64,000 nt of DNA from Gymnodinialimonas ulvae (GTDB taxonomy: Bacteria > Pseudomonadota > Alphaproteobacteria > Rhodobacterales > Rhodobacteraceae). This document shows positions 33,538 through 40,658 of this stretch, piece after piece. The position numbers were made by a program, and so were the translations under genes. The stretch's first letter is position 1, and each line of letters opens with the position of its first letter. Under the pieces are notes generated by a model, which was not told the DNA's origin, searched no databases, and was given only the letters and a program-made list of their open reading frames with translations. Location: positions 496,001 through 560,000 of the forward strand of contig NZ_JBBIFX010000003.1 of assembly GCF_037543845.1 (NCBI RefSeq). Reading direction: 5' to 3'.

Positions 33538-34395
33538 ATGACCCGCACCGTATACGTCAACGGAACCTACCTGCCCGAGCATGAGGCGACCGTGTCGATC
33601 TTTGATCGCGGGTTCCTGTTCGCCGATGGCGTCTATGAGGTGACGAGTGTTCTGGACGGCAAGCTGATTGATTTCGACGGTCATGCGAAGCGGTTGCAGC
33701 GCTCGCTGGATGAGTTGGAGATGAAGAACCCCGTCACCGATGACGAGCTTTTGGAAATCCACCGCGAATTGGTCCGCGCGAACGGGATCGACGAAGGGTT
33801 GATTTACCTGCAGGTGACGCGCGGCGCGGCGGATCGCGATTTCGCCTATCCCAGCGAGGATACCGAACCGACCATCGTTCTGTTCACGCAGGCCAAGGCG
33901 GGGCTGGCCGACAACCCGATGGCCAGGACGGGGATGAAGGTGATCTCGATCGAGGACCAACGCTGGGGCCGGCGCGACATCAAGACGGTGCAGCTTTTGT
34001 ACCCGTCGATGGGCAAGATGGCGGCGAAGGCCGCGGGCGCCCATGATGCCTGGATGGTCGAGGATGGCGTCGTGACCGAAGGCACGTCGAACAACGCCTA
34101 TATCGTCAAGGGCAACACGATCATCACCCGGCATCTGGGCAACGAGATCCTGCACGGGATCACCCGCGCCGCCGTGCTGCGCTTTGCGCGCGAGGCGCAG
34201 ATGCAGGTCGAAGAGAGGGCGTTTTCGATGGACGAGGCGAAAGCCGCCGACGAGGCGTTCATCACCAGCGCCTCGACCTTCGTGATGCCCGTGGTGGAGA
34301 TCGACGGAGCGGCCATCGGCACCGGCCAACCCGGTGCCGTCACGGCGCGGTTGCGCGAGATCTACCTTGAGGAAATGCGCAAGGCGGCCGTCTGA
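33538..34395 (+). CDS. dat: D-amino-acid transaminase
   Basis: The 285-residue fold-type IV PLP enzyme starts MTRTVYVNGTYLPEHEATVS with AAAGGAG upstream. SIFDRGFLFADGVYEV is the family N-terminal motif. The PLP lysine is K149 in RRDIKTVQLLYPS, and the cofactor-binding Glu is in VVTEGTSNNAYIV. D-AAT transfers amino groups between D-amino acids and 2-oxoacids, typically making or using D-Glu and D-Ala for peptidoglycan. Its place three genes from dgcN-dgcA strengthens a D-amino-acid theme. Branched-chain aminotransferase relatives are the main alternative. Confidence 0.86.
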   Translation: MTRTVYVNGTYLPEHEATVSIFDRGFLFADGVYEVTSVLDGKLIDFDGHAKRLQRSLDELEMKNPVTDDELLEIHRELVRANGIDEGLIYLQVTRGAADRDFAYPSEDTEPTIVLFTQAKAGLADNPMARTGMKVISIEDQRWGRRDIKTVQLLYPSMGKMAAKAAGAHDAWMVEDGVVTEGTSNNAYIVKGNTIITRHLGNEILHGITRAAVLRFAREAQMQVEERAFSMDEAKAADEAFITSASTFVMPVVEIDGAAIGTGQPGAVTARLREIYLEEMRKAAV

Positions 34396-34434
34396 CGGCG
34401 CCGCCCGCGCACAAGGACATGTCCTTTTAGACTA

Positions 34435-34468
34435 TTGCTGCGGGCGCGAAATACCTGTATACAGGTAT
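34435..34468 (+). promoter_or_regulatory. Promoter-like sequence whose -10 lies in an 18-bp palindrome
   Basis: TTGCTG (34435-34440), 17 bp, then TATACA (34458-34463) is a good sigma-70 spacing and match. The -10 sits inside the perfect palindrome ATACCTGTATACAGGTAT (34451-34468), so a dimeric repressor bound there would block it. The palindrome centre resembles GntR-family operators, but the regulator is unknown. Confidence 0.5.
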
Positions 34469-34469
34469 C

Positions 34470-34676
34470 AATCTGATCGCGTGTTTGGTATGTATGTTGC
34501 GTAATGATCAGCAAAATCCCCCAAATACAGGGGTTTGTATCGCCTAAGCCCCAAAAATCGGGCAGGCTCAAGCGCAGTGTGCGTAAACTGCGTATCTGTG
34601 TAACGAGTGCGCCGTCTTATGCGGCGACCGCGTAAAACAATTCGCTGCTCGTCATAGGGGGACGAGCAGCCTCTCT
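34470..34676 (+). ncRNA. Candidate small RNA or small-ORF transcript of about 200 nt
   Basis: It is defined only by the upstream promoter-like sequence and the downstream hairpin. The enclosed 43-codon frame (34504-34635) ends 9 bp before the hairpin, is basic (RLKRSVRKLRI), and lacks a ribosome binding site. Both a non-coding RNA and a small protein are possible, and it may also be nothing. Confidence 0.33.
34644..34676. terminator. Strong hairpin terminator
   Basis: GCTGCTCGTC and GACGAGCAGC form a perfect 10-bp stem with a 7-nt loop (34644-34670), followed by CTCTCTTTCC on the plus strand and by GAATTGTTTT on the minus strand. It may end the plus-strand unit at 34470, the minus-strand RTX gene 110 bp away, or both. 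Confidence 0.6.
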
Positions 34677-34782
34677 TTCCCCTCTAACGGTATTCTGGTG
34701 ATGCGACCGGCTCGGAAACGGGTCGGATCGATCCGCCGTTCGGCACATCCCACACGCGGCGATCCGGACCACGCGGCGGATC

Positions 34783-35718
34783 TCAGAGGGTCAGGACGTT
34801 CAGTGATCCATTGATGGCGCTGCCGGGCGTCCCGGCCAGCCCTTCGAACACAAGGATCGGGCTTTGCAGGCCATCGGGCGTGTTGAGCAAAAACAGAAGG
34901 TCGCTGCCATTGGGCGCGTCAGTCACGGTGACGCCGCTTGGGCCCATCGCCTGAAGGTCAGCGCTGAGGAAGATGACCAGCTCGACACTTTCTTGGGCAA
35001 GGTCGAAATCGGTGACGACCACCGGTTCGCTGCCGGGACCGACGACAACGTCGAATTCATCGATCCCGTCCCCACCGGTCAGGATGTCGCCATCGTCGCC
35101 AAGCAGGGTGTCGTTGCCGTCGCCGCCATCAAGAACGTCGGGCGCATCCGGCCCGGTAAACAGCGGCAGGTCCAGCGCATCAAGCAGGTCGTCATCGGCC
35201 CCGCCCGAAAGCGTGTCGGACCCGAGGAACGACACCAGGGTATCATTGCCGTCCTCCCCTTCGAGCACGTCATTGCCGATATCCCCGAACAGGAAATCAT
35301 TGCCGAATCCGCCGGAGAGCGCATCGTCGCCGGCGTCGCCAAACAGGTCATCATCGCCGAACCCGCCGGTGATCGTGTCATCGCCGTTGCCCCCCTCCAG
35401 CGTATCGCGCCCGATGCTGCCGTTGACCTCATCATCGCCGCCGCTGGCCAGGACCAGGTCATTGCCGACGCCAGCCGCCACCAGGTCATCTTCGTCCGAG
35501 CCGTTGACCGTATCGTCGCCATCCCCGGCGAAGATCCTGCTGGCCCGGATGGCATCGAGCATATCGCCGCCGTCGGTGCCGGGCAGCGCGATGCGGGTAT
35601 CGTCACTTTCGTTGGAAATGGGCTCGGACGCGTCGCTATCATCGTCGCTATCGTCATCACCACCAATAAAGGTCAGACCGATCCCAAGCACCAAAAGCGG
35701 GATAATCAGGAAATCCAT
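34783..35718 (-). CDS. Small RTX calcium-binding protein with N-terminal membrane anchor
   Basis: The 311-residue protein from ATG 35718 (GGAAGAG 6 bp upstream) begins MDFLIIPLLVLGIGLTFIGG, a hydrophobic segment. A DDDSDDDSDASE acidic run follows, then about eight GGxGxDxLxG-type nonapeptides (about residues 60-215). The C-terminal beta-rich part ends NGSLNVLTL. Calcium-folded beta-roll proteins of this size are usually secreted or surface-held. The N-terminal hydrophobic helix is unusual for RTX proteins and suggests anchoring instead of type I export. A TTG at 35748 is a weaker alternative start. Confidence 0.8.
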   Translation of the reverse strand: MDFLIIPLLVLGIGLTFIGGDDDSDDDSDASEPISNESDDTRIALPGTDGGDMLDAIRASRIFAGDGDDTVNGSDEDDLVAAGVGNDLVLASGGDDEVNGSIGRDTLEGGNGDDTITGGFGDDDLFGDAGDDALSGGFGNDFLFGDIGNDVLEGEDGNDTLVSFLGSDTLSGGADDDLLDALDLPLFTGPDAPDVLDGGDGNDTLLGDDGDILTGGDGIDEFDVVVGPGSEPVVVTDFDLAQESVELVIFLSADLQAMGPSGVTVTDAPNGSDLLFLLNTPDGLQSPILVFEGLAGTPGSAINGSLNVLTL

Positions 35719-35850
35719 GAAACTCTTCCAAGACTCGTTAAGAAACAACGATCAACTTTACACACAGCCTGCGAAACGAAAGCATTAATGTCGAAATTTC
35801 GGCAAAATCCGGAAAACAATCTGTTTCGGGTTTTTCCGAGTGTGCGTCAA

Positions 35851-36309
35851 TTAATTGGTTAATAGATCGGAATGGAACGCCACCAATTCGACGGTATTGC
35901 CCTCGGGATCTTCGGTGAACACCCCGCGCCAGCCGACCCAGTCGAAATGCTCCACACGGTAGGTCAGGCCATGGGCGTCGTACCAGGCCATCGCGGCTTC
36001 CTGCTCGGCGAAGGCCATGCTGAGGGCGATGTGATGAAGGGACGACCGCGCACCGGTTTCGGGCACGTCCGGGCCGGTGGCCGGCGGGCCGGCGGGCCCC
36101 GACATCGCTTTGTCGAACAGCGCCAGAACCTGCGTATGGCCGCCGAACCCTTCGGCGATGCGAAAGAACACGATGCCCGCGGCGGCGTTGCCCCGCAGCC
36201 GCTGCAGGCCAAGGATATCCCCGTAGAACGCAGCCATGCGCGCGACATCGTTGCAGCGAATGGCGATCTCGCCCAGGGCGCGGATCGTGAAGGGAGGCGT
36301 TTGCGGCAT
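35851..36309 (-). CDS. VOC family (glyoxalase/dioxygenase fold) protein
   Basis: The 152-residue protein has a single glyoxalase/bleomycin-resistance module: IRALGEIAIRCNDVARMAAFYGDILGLQ, then HHIALSMAFAEQEAAMAWYDAHG and WVGWRGVFTEDPEGNTVELVAFH. The metal-ligand pattern (two His plus Glu in NTVELVAF) is plausible. The substrate is unknown. Upstream, on the same strand, are tandem repeats and imuB. Confidence 0.8.
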   Translation of the reverse strand: MPQTPPFTIRALGEIAIRCNDVARMAAFYGDILGLQRLRGNAAAGIVFFRIAEGFGGHTQVLALFDKAMSGPAGPPATGPDVPETGARSSLHHIALSMAFAEQEAAMAWYDAHGLTYRVEHFDWVGWRGVFTEDPEGNTVELVAFHSDLLTN

Positions 36310-36350
36310 GGGGCGAGCTTAGCGGATCTTGGCGAAAGATAAACGTTTGG

Positions 36351-36451
36351 CCGAAATCACCCCCGTGGGCGGAGGCTCACCCGAAATCACCCCCGTGAGC
36401 GGAGGCTCACCCGAAATCACCCCCGTGAGCGGACGCTCACCCGAAATCACC
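36351..36451. repeat. 30-bp tandem repeats (three full copies plus 11 bp) over the imuB 3' end
   Basis: Units start at 36351, 36381 and 36411, with an 11-bp partial copy at 36441. Each unit begins CCGAAATCAC and contains GTGAGC-GGAG-GCTCAC (a 6-bp stem; copy 1 has one change, copy 3 has GGAC as the loop). The imuB stop codon (36437-36439) lies inside copy 3. The array fills most of the gap between imuB and the VOC gene. Confidence 0.9.
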
Positions 36452-38125
36452 ATGCGCGAACCAGCCGGAGGAGGTCAGCCCGCCATGGGCATAATAGAGC
36501 CACAGCCGCGCGCCATCTTCCGTCACCACCCGCCAGTAATCGCGCACGCCCGAGCGCCAATCGGGATCGTCGAGCCACCATTCCGGCGCGATGCGTTCCG
36601 GCCCCGTGGCGCTGAGCGTGGAGAACATGCGCCCCCGCCAACGGAATTGCGCGGGCATGTCGGCCCGATTGGGCGCATTGACCGGTTCGGGGCGAAACAG
36701 GATCAGGGGCCGGGGCCGGGTCGGTCTGGGCCAAGTGCCGGGCGGCTCGGGCTGCGACCAGGCGGCGGCAAGCGGCACGGAGGTCTTTTCGGGGGCATGG
36801 CTGTCGGCGGGGCGGGCACGGCGGATCGCATCCAGGCCCACGCGGGCGCCAAGGCGGGCGATCAGGTCGGCCATCTCGTCGCGGTCGGTGCGCGGGCGTG
36901 CGGCCTCTTGCGCCGCGATCATGCCGCCCTTGTGGGTGGTCATGTGCAGGGGTTCGGTGACGGTCGCCTCAAGGCGCAGCTGATCAATGCCGAAGCCTGC
37001 ATCGATCTCATCGAGCTTCATCGCAAACAGCGGGCGCAGCATATCGGGCCGGTCGGCGGGGCGGGCCAGCCCGATCTCGATCACCTGTCGGTCGCCATCG
37101 ACACGCGCCAGTTCCAACCGCATCCGCCGCGCCCCCCGCCCCTTGGCCCGCAACGCATCGCAAAGCGCCGGCAGCAGGCGGTCGAGACCGGCGAGGATGT
37201 CATCCTGCAGGCCGATGGGATCCGGCAGGCTGAGGCGGACGGCGAAATGCAACGGGGCGCGGGCGGGTGAAATCGGCTCGGGTTCCGTGCCCAGCGCCTG
37301 ATCCAGCCGCCAGGTCAGCCCGCGCCCGAACCGCCGGCTCAGGTTGGCGCGCGGCAGGCCCAGCAGATCGTCGATGCGGCGCAGGCCCAGCCGCGCGAGG
37401 CCTGCGGTGGTGGCGGCCTCCACGCGCAGCGCGGCGATGGGCAGGGTGCCGATGGCCTGCCGGGTGCCACCGGGCGGCGCGATCCGGGCGACGCCGCCGC
37501 CGGTGACCTTGGCGGGCGGGGCCGCGCCGCCCTTGACCCAGTGCCGCTTGCCGGCGCGGGACCGGGTCGCGCGCGCTTCCTGGTCAATGGCGTCGCCGGT
37601 GCGGCCCTGCGCCACCCCGCCGCCACCGGCATAACGGGCGAGGGCCCAGGCGGCCCCGGCGGTATCGGCAATCCCGGCACAGACGCTGAGCCCAAGATCG
37701 CCGCAATCCTCATGGACCTGCGCAAAGAGGCGGTCCTCCCCACCAAACAGATGCGCGCAGCCGGTCAGGTCGATCACCAAGCCCTCGGGTGGTTCTTCGG
37801 CCACCCACGGGCTGAACTTGCCCGCCCATCGCCGCAACGCCGCAAGCAGCATCGCCTCGCGCGCCGGATCGGCGGGGCGGGTGAGGATGTCGGGACACAT
37901 GGCCATCGCCTCGCTCAACGCCTGCCCGCGCGACAGGCCCTTGGCCTCGGCAGGCGCGGTGGTGGAAGCGATCTGGCGCAGGTTGCCAACCTCCGCCACC
38001 GTCACAAGCGGCACCTCGACCAACCCCGGCTCGGCCCTGAGCACGCGATCCGCGCCCAGGCGTGGAAACCAGAGCGACAGGATCCTGCGATGCGACGCGG
38101 TGGGGATGATGCGGCGTGTGGACAT
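36437..38125 (-). CDS. imuB: ImuB-like Y-family polymerase homologue (translesion mutagenesis accessory)
   Basis: The 562-residue protein starts MSTRRIIPTASHRRILSLWFPRLGADRV, with the ImuB-type opening ILSLWFPRLG. VIDLTGCAHLFGGEDRLF is typical of ImuB, and GLARLGLRRIDDLLGLPRANL is the helix-hairpin region. Known ImuB proteins are catalytically dead polymerases that bridge ImuA and DnaE2 to the beta clamp in SOS mutagenesis. An SOS box lies 22 bp upstream. Neither imuA (usually upstream) nor dnaE2 (usually downstream) is adjacent, so the cassette is split or incomplete here. The 3' end runs into tandem repeats. Confidence 0.88.
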   Translation of the reverse strand: MSTRRIIPTASHRRILSLWFPRLGADRVLRAEPGLVEVPLVTVAEVGNLRQIASTTAPAEAKGLSRGQALSEAMAMCPDILTRPADPAREAMLLAALRRWAGKFSPWVAEEPPEGLVIDLTGCAHLFGGEDRLFAQVHEDCGDLGLSVCAGIADTAGAAWALARYAGGGGVAQGRTGDAIDQEARATRSRAGKRHWVKGGAAPPAKVTGGGVARIAPPGGTRQAIGTLPIAALRVEAATTAGLARLGLRRIDDLLGLPRANLSRRFGRGLTWRLDQALGTEPEPISPARAPLHFAVRLSLPDPIGLQDDILAGLDRLLPALCDALRAKGRGARRMRLELARVDGDRQVIEIGLARPADRPDMLRPLFAMKLDEIDAGFGIDQLRLEATVTEPLHMTTHKGGMIAAQEAARPRTDRDEMADLIARLGARVGLDAIRRARPADSHAPEKTSVPLAAAWSQPEPPGTWPRPTRPRPLILFRPEPVNAPNRADMPAQFRWRGRMFSTLSATGPERIAPEWWLDDPDWRSGVRDYWRVVTEDGARLWLYYAHGGLTSSGWFAHGDFG

Positions 38126-38147
38126 GGGACAGGGGGACAGCAGCTTT

Positions 38148-38162
38148 GTTCACATTTTGTTC
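38148..38162. promoter_or_regulatory. LexA SOS box upstream of imuB
   Basis: GTTC-ACATTTT-GTTC is an exact match to the alphaproteobacterial LexA box GTTC-N7-GTTC, centred about 30 bp upstream of the imuB ATG. This predicts DNA-damage induction of imuB. Confidence 0.8.
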
Positions 38163-38332
38163 TCAAATTAGGGCGCGTGTCGCCGGGAGTCGAGTCCAAG
38201 GATGGATGAAGCGTTTCGAGACATGACCGGGACAGCGGCTTGTCTCGGACCGCACAGATGATCCACCTGTCGCGGGCGCTTCGATTTGATAGGCTGACGC
38301 AGGTTCAAACCGAAACGCTCAAGGATGCGGAT

Positions 38333-38800
38333 ATGGAAACGCTTGCCACCCTCACCACGCGCCATGCCGGGCCCGGACGCATCGATTGGATCGGGCTGCG
38401 CCCCGTGCGGCTGGCCGACCCGATATCGGTTGAGACGGCGCACTTGGGCGAAAGCGGGCTTGAGGGCGACCACGCGCGGCCGGGCAAACGCGCGCTGAGC
38501 CTGATCCAGGCAGAGCACCTGCCGGTGATCGCAGCGCTTGCGCATATCGGGGCGGTCGCGCCCGAGACGTTGCGCCGCAACCTTGTGATCTCGGGCCTGA
38601 ACCTGTCGGCGCTGCGCGGCAAACGGCTGCGCCTGGGGGAGGCGGTGGTCGAGCTGACCACACCCTGCGCCCCGTGTTCACGGATGGAAAAGGCGCTGGG
38701 TCCGGGGGGCTACACCGCGATGCGCGGCCACGGCGGGTGGTGCGCCAAGATCATCACCCCCGGCACGCTGTCCATCGGAGCGCCCGTTCTGCCGGCTTGA
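38333..38800 (+). CDS. MOSC-domain protein
   Basis: The 155-residue protein from ATG 38333 (AAGGAT upstream) contains a MOSC domain: GLRPVRLADPISVETAHLGE, then GLEGDHARPGKRALSLIQAEHL, LRRNLVISGLNLSALRGKRL and the conserved Cys in TTPCAPCSRMEKAL. MOSC domains bind molybdenum cofactor or carry sulfur. This short form, like YiiM relatives, has no partner domain. It diverges from imuB. The frame extends about 30 codons upstream without family-like sequence. Confidence 0.86.
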   Translation: METLATLTTRHAGPGRIDWIGLRPVRLADPISVETAHLGESGLEGDHARPGKRALSLIQAEHLPVIAALAHIGAVAPETLRRNLVISGLNLSALRGKRLRLGEAVVELTTPCAPCSRMEKALGPGGYTAMRGHGGWCAKIITPGTLSIGAPVLPA

Positions 38801-38870
38801 TCGCTCCTCGGCCCGTTCGGGCCTGCTCGCAGCGCGCGTCTTTCATCTTGCCAGAAAAACCTCGGGGGGA

Positions 38871-38931
38871 GTCGCCTCAAGGCGACGGGGGGCAGCGCCC
38901 CCCTGAACTAAACCAAGGGGCAGCGCCCCCC
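38871..38931. repeat. Cluster of GC-rich hairpins between convergent genes
   Basis: Three stems lie in 61 bp: GTCGCC-TCAA-GGCGAC (38871-38886), GGGGGGC-AGC-GCCCCCC (38887-38903) and GGGGC-AGC-GCCCC (38917-38929). They sit between the MOSC and transglycosylase stop codons and probably serve as a shared terminator. CATCTTGCCAGAAAAACCTC upstream resembles, in style, the sequence before the hairpin at 32.5 kb. Confidence 0.6.
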
Positions 38932-38958
38932 CTGACCAAAGACAAAGCGCACAATGGC

Positions 38959-40518
38959 TCAACCCCGGCGCAGGCGCTCCAAGATCGAAAGGGACGCGTA
39001 CCCATCGGGGGTCAAACCCTCGCCCTCCTGATAGGCGCGCACGGCGGCGATGGTGATCGGTCCGACGAGCCCGTCGATATTGCCGGAGTAATAGCCCGCC
39101 GCCTGCAGATGGCGCTGCATCTCCTGCCGTTCCGCAAAGCTGAGCGCGCGGTCTTCGCGGGGCCAGTCGGCGCGGAACGCGGGTCCGCCGGTGATCCGGT
39201 CGCTGAGGTGCCCGATGGCAATGACGTAGGCATCGGCGGGATTATACCGCTCGATGACCCGAAAATTGTTGAACGTAACCAACGCCACCCCTTCGGCCCC
39301 CATCGGCAACCGGATCGAGGCCGGGCCATGGTCGGGGATTGGGTCGCCATTGATCAGGCGCACGCCCTGCCCGTTCCAGAACGCGGCGCGGATGCGTTCG
39401 TGTTCGCCCGCCAGCCGGTAGTCAAACCCCTCGGGCAGACGCACCTCAAGCCCCCAGGGTTGGCCATAGGTCCATCCATGTTCGGCCAGATAATGCGCGG
39501 TGGAGGCCAGCGCATCGACGGGATTGTCGCCCCAGATGTTGCGCCGTCCGTCGCCGTTGAAATCCTGCGCATACTCCAGATAACTCGTTGGCATGAACTG
39601 CGTATGGCCCATCGCGCCGGCCCAGGAGCCGACCATGTTGCGCGGGCTTGTGTCGCCCGATTGCAGGATGCGCAGGGCGGCGATAAGCTGTTCTTCGAAG
39701 AAGTCCTGCCGCCGTCCGTCATAGGCCAGCGTCGCCATGGCCGCGATGATATCGGTGGACCCGCGCATCGCCCCATAGGCGCTCTCCAGGCCCCACACGG
39801 CGACGACGATCTCGGCCTCGACCTCGTATTGCGCCTCGATCCGGCCCAGCGTGGTGCGCCATTCGTCCATGCGGTCGCGGCCATTGCGGATCCGTTCGGG
39901 CGAGACGGCGGTATCGAGATAATCCCACAGAGCGCGCGAGAATTCGGCTTGGTTGCGGTCGCGGTCCAGCACGCGGTCCTGGATCTGCACGCCTTCAAAG
40001 GCGCGGTTGAGGGTCCCTTGGGAAATGCCCGCGGCGCGCGCACGCGTCTGGAACCCGGTGATCCAGGCCCGGAATTCAGGGTCGCGCGTGGGTTCGGGGC
40101 GGCTGGCCGCGAGGGCTTCGTCATAGGCCCGGCCACGTTCCTCGGAGCGGGCCAGCACGTCTTCGGGAACGGTGCCGCGCGGTTGCGGGCGGGGCGATCG
40201 CTCGGCGGCCAGGGCGCTGACCTCCGTGGTTGCGGGCGTTGCGGTATCGGCGTCGGCGTCACGGAGCGCACTGCTGGCCAGCGACGCGATATCAACAGGC
40301 TCTGCCGCGCGCTCGTCGATGACGTCGATGATCACCCGCGACTGGGCGGAGGCCTGCACCTCGACCACGTCCGCCGCAGCCGGGGCCACCTCTTGCGCGG
40401 GGCGCGGCACGGGGACCAACGACACCACCGGCGGCGCCGCGAAAGCCGGGGCACAGAGGGGGAGGGTCAGGGCAAATGTGAGCCGGATCATCTTGGGATG
40501 GATCATGTTCAGCCGCAT
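38959..40518 (-). CDS. Lytic murein transglycosylase, MltB type, with long linker and PG-binding domain
   Basis: From ATG 40518 the protein is 519 residues; ATGs at 40503 and 40491 are alternatives, and the signal peptide MIRLTFALTLPLCAPAFA fits any of them. A low-complexity Ala/Pro/Asp-rich linker (about 30-140) precedes the MltB domain. Its catalytic Glu is in VAVWGLESAYGAM, followed by GSWAGAMGHTQFMPTSY and DFNGDGRRNIWGDN. The C-terminus is a PG_binding_1 domain (EMQRHLQAAGYYSGNIDGLVG). It cleaves glycan strands in the periplasm. A shorter paralogue is at 23.7-24.8 kb. Confidence 0.9.
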   Translation of the reverse strand: MRLNMIHPKMIRLTFALTLPLCAPAFAAPPVVSLVPVPRPAQEVAPAAADVVEVQASAQSRVIIDVIDERAAEPVDIASLASSALRDADADTATPATTEVSALAAERSPRPQPRGTVPEDVLARSEERGRAYDEALAASRPEPTRDPEFRAWITGFQTRARAAGISQGTLNRAFEGVQIQDRVLDRDRNQAEFSRALWDYLDTAVSPERIRNGRDRMDEWRTTLGRIEAQYEVEAEIVVAVWGLESAYGAMRGSTDIIAAMATLAYDGRRQDFFEEQLIAALRILQSGDTSPRNMVGSWAGAMGHTQFMPTSYLEYAQDFNGDGRRNIWGDNPVDALASTAHYLAEHGWTYGQPWGLEVRLPEGFDYRLAGEHERIRAAFWNGQGVRLINGDPIPDHGPASIRLPMGAEGVALVTFNNFRVIERYNPADAYVIAIGHLSDRITGGPAFRADWPREDRALSFAERQEMQRHLQAAGYYSGNIDGLVGPITIAAVRAYQEGEGLTPDGYASLSILERLRRG

Positions 40519-40658
40519 GGGATTATGTGCTCGATTGCGCAACAATATAGCCGAGATTACCGTTATTTACAGGGAGTCCGTCCCGGTGCGCGGAGTCTCG
40601 CCGCAGATAATGGTGCAAAACCGGTTACCGAAAGGTGAGCCGACCCTATGCACCACCC

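Larger units (their letters stand above)
34396..34782. other. Intergenic region with promoter, palindromes and hairpin terminator
   Basis: This 387-bp stretch after dat contains, in order: a 14-bp palindrome AAGGACATGTCCTT (34413-34426), a promoter-like sequence overlapping an 18-bp palindrome, a small stem (TCCCC/GGGG near 34515-34530) and a strong 10-bp hairpin. A 43-codon frame (34504-34635, beginning MISKIPQIQGF) has no ribosome binding site. No other gene is visible. Confidence 0.6.

Noticed and set aside
36351..36451. CRISPR-like short repeats
   Set aside because: Units are directly abutting 30-bp tandem copies with no spacers, and no cas genes are near.
36329..37270. Plus-strand frame with a repeated SPEITPVSGG peptide
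   Set aside because: The peptide repeat is only the 30-bp DNA repeat read on the other strand; the remainder is antisense to imuB and has no good start.
38126..38332. A remnant of imuA upstream of imuB
   Set aside because: The 207-bp gap gives no RecA-like sequence in any frame; it holds the SOS box and the MOSC gene's leader.
38674..40638. 654-codon plus-strand open frame opposite the second MltB-type gene
   Set aside because: No protein-like domains; it is antisense to a clear lytic transglycosylase and overlaps the end of the MOSC gene.
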